Assembly: GCF_004118155.1 (NCBI RefSeq)
Contig: NZ_SAIQ01000001.1
Span: 806,001-870,000, forward strand
Reading direction: 5' to 3'
DNA length: 64,000 nucleotides
Origin: Edaphocola flava
GTDB taxonomy: Bacteria; Bacteroidota; Bacteroidia; Chitinophagales; Chitinophagaceae
Each line of letters opens with the position of its first letter. The stretch's first letter is position 1. Positions 17,265 to 25,275 of this stretch are shown in pieces. The notes under the pieces were generated by a model. That model did not search any database. It was given only the letters and a program-made list of their open reading frames with translations, and was not told the origin of the DNA. The translations under genes and the position numbers were made by a program.

Positions 17265-19574
17265 ATGATGAAAAAAATTATTGCACCATTTGCAATTCTG
17301 GTTTCATGTTGCACAGTTACCAACACAAATGCGCAGGATTATCGACCTGCATATTTAACTGTAGAAAATCAATTCATTTCTACAAATTTCGACATTGTCG
17401 ATTTCTCTGGTTGGTTGGAAGCTAAGTATGATAAAGAATTAACGCTTGAAGAGTTTCTTGCCAATAAACAACATTTTGGTCTTGGGGACGAAGATGGCTT
17501 CGTTTTAGTTAGAGAAACCGGAGATAATTATCCATTCATCAAGGAAGAAGATAGAATAACACACTCCCGGTACAACCAAACTCACAATGGTGTAAAAGTA
17601 GAATATGCCGAAATATTTCTGCATCATCAGAATGATAAAATTAAATTCATTAATGGAAAAACAGCAGAAGGGCTCAGCATAAATGTTTCACCATCGTTGA
17701 ATGAGAATGAGGCTTACGACAAAGCAATTGACTACTTAGGTACAGGCAATATTTATAGCTGGCAGGATGCAGAATACGAAATATCACACAAAGAATGGAA
17801 GAATGATACAGATGCGACATCATATCCAAAGGGAGAACTTTTAATAGCAAAATTAAATCTGAATCAGGACTATTCTAACAAAGAGTTCGTATTGGCTTGG
17901 AAGTTCAACATTATCTCTTTGTCACCAGCAATGTCAAAAGCAGTTTATGTTGATGCTCATACAGGAGAAATCATCAAAGATCTTGATTTACAAAGCCATG
18001 GATCAGGAAATCTATCTTACGGTTATGGAAGTAATGTTTATTTAGACACTCGATACAGAGGCGGATTGTACTCGCATTATGTAGCAAGAAGCGACGACGC
18101 AAATGCTCCTAAAATCTGGACAAAAAAACACCACTCTACAGGTGCATTCGGAGGTTATAACTGCACCTGGCCATATAATATAATGGGATGCACCACCAAT
18201 GCCTTCGACCAGGATGATTACTGGGAAGATGAAGTTGTAGCTACCCCTCACTGGTTAGGTACAAAGGCATGGAATTTCTGGAAAGTAAAATTTAATAGAG
18301 AGAGCTATGATAATGCGGGCGCGGAAGTAAGGATACTCAATAATATGCCGCAGAAGCAATCTTCATACGATCCGAACGATGATGTACTCCGTTTTGGACG
18401 CTTAGATGGCGCGAACGGCGGACCCCATCAGGCCACAAGGGATATTTTCGGTCATGAATTTGGCCACGCAGTGATTAGATATACACTTGCTAACGGAAAT
18501 TTCAATGGAGCCAATGAACCCGGAGCATTATGTGAGTCTTTTTCGGATATTTTCGGGTACGAACTGGAACGATATATCAATGGAGGACATCTCAACTGGT
18601 CTCTGGGCGAAGATACACAAATAAGAAGATGGATGAACAATCCTTCTCAATCAGTAGTTTATGGAGCAGCAGAAGGTTGCAGTGATCACAATCAAAGTCA
18701 GCCTGCTTTCTACAAAGGACCAAGATGGTATTTTGGTAGTTGCGACCGAGGTGGTGTGCATATAAACAATGGTGTACAAAACTACTGGTATTACCTACTA
18801 TCTCAAGGTTCCGTCAATGCTCCCGAAGGAACATTTAATAATATTTCTGTAGGTGGAATCGGCTCCGATAAAGCTTTGAATATAACTTTCTACAGCCTCG
18901 ACAACATTTTGTCTTCAAATTCAAATTTTAATGACGCCAAAAATGGTGCCATTTTAGCTGCTGCTATACTTTACGGTAGTTGTAGTAATGAAGTGATACA
19001 AACGACCAATGCCTGGGCTGCAGTAGGTCTGGGAACAGCCAGACTTCCACTCTCAATTTCAGGGCCTAGTTTTATAGGATTTAGTGGAAGCACAGGCCTT
19101 CCAAATTCAGGCTATCCAATTAATTATTATGCTAATGGTGGTAATGCAAGACAGTATGTATGGTCTTATAGCGGGAACTGGTCTTATTCTGTTTTAAGCC
19201 CAGGTTTCCCTTGGGATAATCATTTTAAAATTACTAATTTTAACAACCAATTTGCTACTTCTATACTTAGTGTTAGTGATAGATGCACTACGGTTTCCAG
19301 AACAATCTATTTCCTTAATACAGACCATATTATTGAAATAAATCCCAACCCGGTAATATCAGGTACAGCACAAGTTCGCTTAAAAATGCCGGTTGTTGAC
19401 GACGCTAATCCTGTTATTATAAACATTGTAGACCTGCAGGGAAATTTAAAACTAAACCGAACAGCGACTACCAGTGAATTAACAATTGATCTGAATGCTC
19501 TGCCAAATGGCAATTATGTACTTCATGCCAGTCAAAATGAATTGGCAGGAAGCATTCAGTTTATTAAACAATAA
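17265..19574 (+). CDS. Secreted M4 (thermolysin-like) metalloprotease with T9SS type A sorting domain
   Basis: The 769-residue protein has a signal peptide (about 1-24, ending TNAQ) and then a propeptide with an FTP-like stretch (YNQTHNGVKVEYAEIFLHH). The M4 catalytic domain (about 265-580) has H397-E398-F-G-H401 as the zinc-binding HExxH, E424 in the third-ligand motif (LCESFSD), and GGVHINNGVQN matching the family's transition-state histidine region. The spacing from H401 to E424 is three residues longer than in thermolysin. The last 80 residues carry a sorting domain (NPNPVISG, NGNYVLHA). Expected role: extracellular zinc endopeptidase exported by the T9SS. It lies in the AT-rich tRNA-Gly islet with the small gene downstream. 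The next ATG (17268) would also serve as start. Confidence 0.92.
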   Translation: MMKKIIAPFAILVSCCTVTNTNAQDYRPAYLTVENQFISTNFDIVDFSGWLEAKYDKELTLEEFLANKQHFGLGDEDGFVLVRETGDNYPFIKEEDRITHSRYNQTHNGVKVEYAEIFLHHQNDKIKFINGKTAEGLSINVSPSLNENEAYDKAIDYLGTGNIYSWQDAEYEISHKEWKNDTDATSYPKGELLIAKLNLNQDYSNKEFVLAWKFNIISLSPAMSKAVYVDAHTGEIIKDLDLQSHGSGNLSYGYGSNVYLDTRYRGGLYSHYVARSDDANAPKIWTKKHHSTGAFGGYNCTWPYNIMGCTTNAFDQDDYWEDEVVATPHWLGTKAWNFWKVKFNRESYDNAGAEVRILNNMPQKQSSYDPNDDVLRFGRLDGANGGPHQATRDIFGHEFGHAVIRYTLANGNFNGANEPGALCESFSDIFGYELERYINGGHLNWSLGEDTQIRRWMNNPSQSVVYGAAEGCSDHNQSQPAFYKGPRWYFGSCDRGGVHINNGVQNYWYYLLSQGSVNAPEGTFNNISVGGIGSDKALNITFYSLDNILSSNSNFNDAKNGAILAAAILYGSCSNEVIQTTNAWAAVGLGTARLPLSISGPSFIGFSGSTGLPNSGYPINYYANGGNARQYVWSYSGNWSYSVLSPGFPWDNHFKITNFNNQFATSILSVSDRCTTVSRTIYFLNTDHIIEINPNPVISGTAQVRLKMPVVDDANPVIINIVDLQGNLKLNRTATTSELTIDLNALPNGNYVLHASQNELAGSIQFIKQ

Positions 19575-19582
19575 AATTACCA

Positions 19583-19624
19583 TTCACACGTTGCACTAAG
19601 CATAAGTGATTTGCAGCGTGTGAA
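19583..19624 (+). terminator. Hairpin between the protease gene and the barrel-like gene
   Basis: Arms TTCACACG-T-TGCA and TGCA-G-CGTGTGAA form a long interrupted stem right after the protease stop. The T tract is poor (TATTTAAA), so it may be a weak terminator or attenuator, or serve mRNA stability between the two islet genes. Confidence 0.5.
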
Positions 19625-19641
19625 TATTTAAACCCGATTAA

Positions 19642-20247
19642 ATGAAAACAATATCACTAATAGCTTCATTCATTTTGTATTCTATTTATGCAACAGGACA
19701 ATTAAAACATTCATTCGCATTAGATTACAATATATATGGAAATGTTTTTTCATCGCCACAACAAGGCTTTTTCTCTAAAGAAAATTACAGGTATTTTTGG
19801 CCACAAATAAGTTATACAGTAAAAAAAGGTAAACAAAGCCTAAGTCTATCTGCGTTAATTTATGGAAAGGAATTGTATTATAGAGAATTAAAAGAAGGTG
19901 ATCTATATAGATATGAAAATACTAGCTTTAATGCACTATATGGATATGAAATATGGGAAAAGAAAAACTTTGCCTTCAATCTAAACGCAGGCTTGAATTA
20001 TGGCAAGTATTCGCATAGCAGTGTTGCTTGGATGCCCGATCCATACGAATACATTCTTGATGGAGGAAAAGAATGGGCTCTTGGGCTTGTAATTGGTGCA
20101 AACCCTCGTTTGAAAGTGTGGAATGGCTTTTTTGTAAATGGTAATTTTAGATATACATTGAACCCATTTACTCATTATACCAGACATTCAAATACACTAT
20201 ATATAGGGGTCGGATTGGGTTACGAATTTGGGAAAAGCAGAAATTAG
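19642..20247 (+). CDS. Unknown exported protein, probably a small outer-membrane beta-barrel
   Basis: I do not recognise a family. The 201-residue protein has a signal peptide (about 1-19, ending YATGQ). It then has alternating polar/aromatic strands such as FWPQISYTV, SLSLSALIYG, FNALYGYEIW, FAFNLNAGLNYG and FFVNGNFRYTL, and ends in LYIGVGLGYEFGKSRN. The strand-turn pattern fits an 8-stranded outer-membrane barrel. It lies 67 bp after the M4 protease in the same AT-rich islet, so it may be co-transferred with it. A link in function is not shown. Its start ATG follows the inter-gene hairpin. Confidence 0.65.
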   Translation: MKTISLIASFILYSIYATGQLKHSFALDYNIYGNVFSSPQQGFFSKENYRYFWPQISYTVKKGKQSLSLSALIYGKELYYRELKEGDLYRYENTSFNALYGYEIWEKKNFAFNLNAGLNYGKYSHSSVAWMPDPYEYILDGGKEWALGLVIGANPRLKVWNGFFVNGNFRYTLNPFTHYTRHSNTLYIGVGLGYEFGKSRN

Positions 20248-20460
20248 GAATTATTTACGCCAATTAATAAAAAATCATCTTTGAAAATTACTATTCCGTT
20301 TTATTGTCCTCAATTTTGGCAAAACGTAGCTATTAAATAACAAACTTATACTTGTTTAATAGTTAACTGTACCTCAGAATTTATCAAGAACAATTGATAA
20401 AAATAGTAGTCTAAATAATCATCAGGTAAAGAGTTTGAACTTTTACAGGTTCTCCCTGGC

Positions 20461-20500
20461 AAATGAAATAGGTCATCAACGTTGATGACCTATTTCATTT
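20461..20500. repeat. Perfect 40-bp palindrome
   Basis: The two 20-bp arms are exact reverse complements with no spacer; the centre is CAACGTTG. The flanking bases do not pair, so the palindrome is exactly 40 bp. It lies 213 bp past the stop of the barrel-like gene and 41 bp before the tRNA terminator. It may act as a terminator (the right arm ends in TTTCATTT), but the length and symmetry are unusual. Confidence 0.9.
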
Positions 20501-20540
20501 ATATCAGCCTTTGAAGAAAGTAATATTTGTTCGACACAAT

Positions 20541-20573
20541 AAAAAAACCGTACTCAAATGAGTACGGTTTTTA
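20541..20573 (-). terminator. Terminator of the tRNA operon
   Basis: Perfect 12-bp stem AAAACCGTACTC / GAGTACGGTTTT with a 4-nt loop and A/T tracts, starting 3 bp after the encoded CCA end of the last tRNA-Gly. Confidence 0.9.
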
Positions 20574-20575
20574 CT

Positions 20576-20651
20576 TGGAGCAGAAGACGCGATTCGAACG
20601 CGCGACCCCAACCTTGGCAAGGTTGTGCTCTACCAGCTGAGCTACTTCTGC
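20576..20651 (-). tRNA. tRNA-Gly (GCC), last gene of the operon
   Basis: The 76-nt gene folds as a cloverleaf with acceptor GCAGAAG / CTTCTGC, anticodon stem-loop CAACC-TTGCCAA-GGTTG (anticodon GCC) and T loop TTCGAAT. The 3' CCA is encoded. It is identical to the copy at 20819-20894. Its 3' half is repeated at 16677-16718, which makes it the likely attachment site of the islet. Confidence 0.96.
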
Positions 20652-20686
20652 AGGTTAGGTACGCTTGCGTACCTACTGGTTTTTTG

Positions 20687-20772
20687 TGCCCCGGGCCGGA
20701 CTTGAACCGGCACGGACATTGCTGCCCACAGGATTTTAAGTCCTGCGTGTCTACCAATTTCACCACCAGGGC
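20687..20772 (-). tRNA. tRNA-Leu (TAA)
   Basis: The 86-nt class II tRNA has anticodon stem-loop CAGGA-CTTAAAA-TCCTG (anticodon TAA), a long variable arm and T loop TTCAAGT. Acceptor strands GCCCTGG / CCGGGGC pair with one wobble. CCA is not encoded (the sequence reads CAA after the discriminator), unlike the flanking tRNA-Gly genes. It sits between the two tRNA-Gly copies in one operon. Confidence 0.95.
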
Positions 20773-20818
20773 TTAGGCAAATCATAAAAATGATTGTCTA
20801 AAAATTCCCTAAAGAATT

Positions 20819-20894
20819 TGGAGCAGAAGACGCGATTCGAACGCGCGACCCCAACCTTGGCAAGGTTGTGCTCTACCAGCTGAGCTACTTCTGC
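20819..20894 (-). tRNA. tRNA-Gly (GCC), first gene of the operon
   Basis: Identical over 76 nt to the copy at 20576-20651: acceptor GCAGAAG / CTTCTGC, anticodon GCC, T loop TTCGAAT, encoded CCA. It is the first gene after the promoter at 20941-20970. Confidence 0.96.
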
Positions 20895-20940
20895 ATTGAA
20901 TATTGAAAGAACTTTAGAACTCTTTTCCCGTTTGGGATTG

Positions 20941-20970
20941 CAAAGATAGGATTCTTTTTTAATCGCACAA
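20941..20970 (-). promoter_or_regulatory. Promoter of the tRNA operon
   Basis: On the minus strand TTG (20970-20968) is followed, exactly 19 bp later, by TATCTTTG (20948-20941). This is the full Bacteroidota consensus TTG-N19-TAnnTTTG. The expected transcript start is near 20934, about 40 nt before the first tRNA-Gly. Confidence 0.85.
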
Positions 20971-21019
20971 ATTTTTTTGTCAAAAAATTCAAAAAAATTT
21001 TTCCAATATTCCGTTTATA

Positions 21020-22375
21020 CTAGTATTCAAAGTCTACCCCGGTATAGTTATGCGGAGTGATCGCTTTAAGCTCTTTTTTGATTTCTACTGAAACATCCAG
21101 CCCTTCGATAAACTGGTGCAGCGTTTTCTGTGTTATACCCTCTTGTCCTCTGGTCAGCTCTTTAAGCGCTTCATACGGTTGCGGATATTGTGCTCTTCTC
21201 AGAATGGTCTGAATAGCCTCTGCCACTACAGCCCAGTTATTATCCAGATCTGCACTGATTTTCGCCTCATTCAGCAACAGTTTACCTAAACCTTTTTCAA
21301 TAGATTTTAAGGCAATCAGACCATGCGCCATAGGCACACCAATGTTTCTCAATACCGTAGAATCGGTAAGGTCTCTCTGCAGGCGGCTGATCGGTAATTT
21401 GGCACTCAGGTGCTCATATAAAGCATTGGCTACACCCAGGTTTCCTTCTGCATTTTCAAAATCGATAGGATTTACTTTATGTGGCATGGCAGAAGAACCA
21501 ACTTCTCCTTTCTTTGTCTTTTGCTTAAAGTACTCCATCGATACATATGTCCAGATATCACGACAGAAATCGATCAGGATATTGTCAATACGTTTTAAGG
21601 TATCGAAGTGTGCCGCAAGGTTATCGTAGTGCTCGATCTGAGTCGTAAACTGCATTCTCTGCAGGCCCAGGCGCTCATTTACAAATTCGTTACCGAAAGC
21701 AACCCAGTCATGGCCCGGGAAGGTTACGTGGTGCGCATTGAAGTTACCGGTCGCCCCTCCGAATTTCGCAGCATAAGGAACATATCCGAACAGGTCGATC
21801 TGGTTTTGCAGACGCTCTATAAACACCATAATCTCTTTACCTAATGTTGTCGGAGAAGCAGGCTGACCGTGTGTTTTAGCCAGCATAGAAATATCTTTCC
21901 AGGAGCGGGCCATCGTGCGTATTGTAGACATTACATTCAGCAGGTAAGGCATGTATACTTCCTCTACAGCTTCTTTCCATAAAAGCGGGATAGCTGTATT
22001 GTTTACATCCTGAGAAGTAAGCCCAAAGTGTACCCATTCTGCAACACTTTCTCCGCCCAGCTGATTCAGCCGCTCTTTGATAAAATACTCTACTGCTTTT
22101 ACGTCGTGGTTGGTTACCTTTTCGGTTTCCTTGATCTGCTGTGCATCCTCTTCAGTCATCTCTTCATAGATCGCACGCAACTGAGCTGGCTTTACAGATT
22201 CCGGCATCGTGAAAATGCCTTTATCTGCCAGTAAAATAAAATACTCAATTTCTACCCGTACACGATAACGGATCAGACCGAATTCAGAAAAATATCCGGC
22301 CAGTTCCTGTACTTGTTTATGATAACGACCGTCTACAGGGCTTATGGCGCCTAATGGAGAAAATGATGACTGCAT
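21020..22375 (-). CDS. purB: Adenylosuccinate lyase
   Basis: The 451-residue protein of the fumarase/aspartase fold catalyses two steps of purine synthesis: release of fumarate from SAICAR and from adenylosuccinate. It opens with SPLGAISPVDGRYH, typical of the PurB type found in E. coli and Bacteroidota. The family signature SSAMPHKVNP (flexible catalytic loop) is near residue 290, and KTHGQPASPTTLGKE with its catalytic histidine is near 165-180. Full length. It is transcribed alone, with a TACTTTTG -7 element at 22419-22412. Confidence 0.96.
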   Translation of the reverse strand: MQSSFSPLGAISPVDGRYHKQVQELAGYFSEFGLIRYRVRVEIEYFILLADKGIFTMPESVKPAQLRAIYEEMTEEDAQQIKETEKVTNHDVKAVEYFIKERLNQLGGESVAEWVHFGLTSQDVNNTAIPLLWKEAVEEVYMPYLLNVMSTIRTMARSWKDISMLAKTHGQPASPTTLGKEIMVFIERLQNQIDLFGYVPYAAKFGGATGNFNAHHVTFPGHDWVAFGNEFVNERLGLQRMQFTTQIEHYDNLAAHFDTLKRIDNILIDFCRDIWTYVSMEYFKQKTKKGEVGSSAMPHKVNPIDFENAEGNLGVANALYEHLSAKLPISRLQRDLTDSTVLRNIGVPMAHGLIALKSIEKGLGKLLLNEAKISADLDNNWAVVAEAIQTILRRAQYPQPYEALKELTRGQEGITQKTLHQFIEGLDVSVEIKKELKAITPHNYTGVDFEY

Positions 22376-22411
22376 AATATTGATATGAAATATTTTTTAT
22401 ATAGAACAGCG

Positions 22412-22419
22412 CAAAAGTA
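22412..22419 (-). promoter_or_regulatory. Probable -7 element of purB
   Basis: On the minus strand TACTTTTG fits TAnnTTTG, about 37 bp before the purB start at 22375. No TTG at the usual spacing is present. Confidence 0.45.
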
Positions 22420-22642
22420 CAAACTATTGTTAGAATCATAAAATACTGTAACCAGACCACTTTCGAAATATGCTTGTTACAGCCGGACAATCCATACTTG
22501 TACGGCACCTTACACAAATGGCATTAAAAAATATTTAAGATTCTTTGTAACTTTTTTGCCTTTAATTCGATTAAGTATCATTGACCGCATAAGATTACGA
22601 TGTGGTCCGTTCTGGTATATATCACCCCCTATAGACCCTATC

Positions 22643-25159
22643 ATGATGAAATGTAAAACACTGTTACTGCTTTGCTGCAGCTTACTCTGCTGCCAGGTAA
22701 TATGGGCAGTCACACTTAAAGGAAAAATCACAGACCCTAAAGGCGAGGCTATTCCATTTGCCACCCTGCAGGTCAGCGGAACGAGTAATGGCACTGCCGC
22801 CAATGAAGATGGTTACTATGTGCTGCAGCTGCCCGAAGGCAAAGCCACACTGGTTGTACGCATGATCGGTTATAAGCCGGCCTATAAAACCCTTATGGTA
22901 AGCAATAGTACTGAAACGCTGGACATCGTCCTGGAAGAAGAGTCGAAAGAACTGACAGAGGTTACGGTAAAAGCTAATGCGGAAGATCCTGCATATGCCA
23001 TCATGCGCCAGGTTATTGCACAAAAATCGAAGCACAGTAAGGCGATTAAAACACTGGAGGCAGATGTGTACCTTAAAGGTAAACTCCTGATGCGGGATAT
23101 ACCTAAATCTTTTTTCGGAGTAAAGATAGAAGAGAAGGATGCGGCTGACATGCAAAAGGACCTGATGCTGGACAGTAACAACAGGGGTATCTTATACCTG
23201 TTGGAGCAAATGACGCATTATACCTATAAGGCCCCAAAAAGCACCTACAATGAGGTAAAAGCGATAAAGACCAGCGGAGATCCCAAGGGACTGGGATTTG
23301 CGCAAATGCCGGCTATTGTAAATATTTATGAAAATAATGTAAGCCTGCTCTCCGGCATCGGCAGCCGTGGCTTCATCTCTCCGGCACATAACAATGCATT
23401 TTTCTATTACCGCTTCCGGCTGCTGCAATCCTATATGGACAATGGCCTGATGATTCATAAAATTGCGGTTATACCAAAAAGGGAGTATGAACCTCTGTTC
23501 CGGGGTACGGTTTATGTGGTAGAGGGCGACTGGGTTTTCCAGCAGGTGCAGCTATCGCTGGACAAGCGGGCCCAGATGGAGATGCTGGACACGCTTGTGT
23601 TTGAGCAGCAATACCGCAAAACGGAAGACAGTAAATTATGGGTGATACAGCAGCAGATTATGTACCCGCATATGTCTCTCCTGGGCTTTAAATTCTCCGG
23701 TGATTTTGTGACCAATTACGGCAATATGGTGATCAATAAACCGGTGAATGAAAAATTATTCAGCAGCAAAATAATCAGCACCTACGATCCTGAATCTTTA
23801 TCAAGAGACAGTAGCTATTGGGAGCAGCAAAGGCCCATAAGCCTTAGTACGGAAGAGCAGACCAACTATCATAAAAAAGACAGTGCGGCACAGATAATGC
23901 AGAAAATGCGGGACTCGCTCGGCCCTCCGAGTTCCCGCCGGCTGGACTTCATTTCCTTCTTGACCACCGGTGCGTATATCCGCAAAGGCCATCATGAATT
24001 CGGATTAAGCGGGCTGCTCAATCAAGTAGGATATAATACCGTTGAGGGTTTATACACCGGACTGGAGCCTTACTGGCAATACAATCCGCACAAAGGAGAT
24101 ATGGTAAAACTCATCGCCAACAATCGTTATGGCTGGGCCAATCAGCAATACCAGTATATGTACACCGCACAATATGCGCATGAGGATACTACCCGAACAG
24201 ATAAGGGCTGGAAAGTACAGCTCAGTGGCGGCCGTTATGTATTCCAGATTAACCCGGACAACCCGATCAGTGCACCATGGAATACTTCTGTAAGCCTTTT
24301 TTACGGGGCAAATTATATGAAACTGTACCAGGCAAGCATCGGCAGACTTAACTTTGAAAACCGTTGGGGCAACGGATTATCCTTATCGGCAGATCTGCGT
24401 TACGAGGACAGAAGCCCGATGGAGAACCATACGGATTATACTTTCTATCAAAAAAGAAGAGGCGAATTTACGCCTAACAATCCACCCGAATTGCCCGCAT
24501 TTGAGGCGCATAAAGCGGCCATCGCAACCATCAGCCTGAACTATCAGCCAGGCTGGAAATATATACAATACCCCCAACAAAAAGCAGCTGTAAAAGGCAA
24601 TGCTCCACTGTTCGGCTTATCCTATAGTAAAGGTATAGCAGGTATTATGGGCAGCCGCAGCGATTTTGACCGCTGGACGGTTTCGGTAAAAGATGAATTC
24701 TCTATGAAGTTACTGGGAAATATCCGCTACAATGTACTGGCAGGGGGCTTTCTGAACAAGCGCTATGTAGGCAACCCGGATATGTATCATATTATGGGCA
24801 ACCAGACTATCCTGTCAGGTCAATACCTGAATAGCTTCCAGCTGGCCCCTTATTACCGCTTCAGCAGCATTCCCTCTCTGTATACTGAAATGCATGCAGA
24901 ATGGCATTTCAACGGCTGGCTTACGAACAAAGTGCCCCTGTTTAAACGCCTGAACTGGCATTTGGTTGCTGCCGGTAATCTTATGTACATTAACCAGAAC
25001 CAGTACTACGGCGAATATTCTGTCGGACTGGAAAATATAGGCTTCAAATTTATGAAAGTGCTGAGGGTCGACCTGGTTGCCGGATACGAGCAGGGTAAGG
25101 CACGGCCGAATTATGGTTTACGCCTCGGGTTAAGCGGAATTTTCTCAACCTTGAAATAA
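22643..25159 (+). CDS. DUF5686 outer-membrane protein with carboxypeptidase-like regulatory domain
   Basis: From the ATG at 22643 the protein has 838 residues. An upstream in-frame ATG at 22556 would put 29 charged residues before the signal peptide, so the later start is preferred. The signal peptide (MMKCKTLLLLCC...) is followed by a CarboxypepD-regulatory-like domain (GKITDPKGEAIPFATLQV...NEDGYYVLQL). The remainder fits DUF5686, a large Bacteroidota family with a predicted C-terminal beta-barrel (for example SVSLFYGANYM and NIRYNVLAGGF) and a typical barrel end. It resembles TonB-dependent receptors in layout but has no recognised TonB box. Likely in the outer membrane. Function unknown. 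Its neighbours do not clarify the role. Confidence 0.85.
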   Translation: MMKCKTLLLLCCSLLCCQVIWAVTLKGKITDPKGEAIPFATLQVSGTSNGTAANEDGYYVLQLPEGKATLVVRMIGYKPAYKTLMVSNSTETLDIVLEEESKELTEVTVKANAEDPAYAIMRQVIAQKSKHSKAIKTLEADVYLKGKLLMRDIPKSFFGVKIEEKDAADMQKDLMLDSNNRGILYLLEQMTHYTYKAPKSTYNEVKAIKTSGDPKGLGFAQMPAIVNIYENNVSLLSGIGSRGFISPAHNNAFFYYRFRLLQSYMDNGLMIHKIAVIPKREYEPLFRGTVYVVEGDWVFQQVQLSLDKRAQMEMLDTLVFEQQYRKTEDSKLWVIQQQIMYPHMSLLGFKFSGDFVTNYGNMVINKPVNEKLFSSKIISTYDPESLSRDSSYWEQQRPISLSTEEQTNYHKKDSAAQIMQKMRDSLGPPSSRRLDFISFLTTGAYIRKGHHEFGLSGLLNQVGYNTVEGLYTGLEPYWQYNPHKGDMVKLIANNRYGWANQQYQYMYTAQYAHEDTTRTDKGWKVQLSGGRYVFQINPDNPISAPWNTSVSLFYGANYMKLYQASIGRLNFENRWGNGLSLSADLRYEDRSPMENHTDYTFYQKRRGEFTPNNPPELPAFEAHKAAIATISLNYQPGWKYIQYPQQKAAVKGNAPLFGLSYSKGIAGIMGSRSDFDRWTVSVKDEFSMKLLGNIRYNVLAGGFLNKRYVGNPDMYHIMGNQTILSGQYLNSFQLAPYYRFSSIPSLYTEMHAEWHFNGWLTNKVPLFKRLNWHLVAAGNLMYINQNQYYGEYSVGLENIGFKFMKVLRVDLVAGYEQGKARPNYGLRLGLSGIFSTLK

Positions 25160-25209
25160 TCTGGGAAAAGCTGTATATTACCCCTTTGTAATCACTATTG
25201 CGCACATTT

Positions 25210-25239
25210 TTGAAATGATATTAATTTTTATTAGATTTG
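25210..25239 (+). promoter_or_regulatory. Consensus promoter of the foldase gene
   Basis: TTG (25210-25212), a 19-bp spacer and TAGATTTG (25232-25239) match the full Bacteroidota promoter consensus. The start codon is 36 bp beyond the -7 element. Confidence 0.8.
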
Positions 25240-25275
25240 CGCACTTTCATTTTATTAAAAACATAAAGTAGGAAA

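Larger units (their letters stand above)
20248..20575. other. Gene-free right end of the islet
   Basis: These 328 bp hold no gene. They contain a perfect 40-bp palindrome (20461-20500) and the terminator of the tRNA operon (20541-20573). No integrase fragment or att-like repeat other than the tRNA itself is visible. Confidence 0.7.

Noticed and set aside
20554-20776. Open frames on both strands over the tRNA operon
   Set aside because: The region is fully explained by two tRNA genes and their terminator.
22682-23155. A 157-codon minus-strand frame inside the DUF5686 gene
   Set aside because: It is antisense to a well-supported gene, with no motif and no promoter or start signal.
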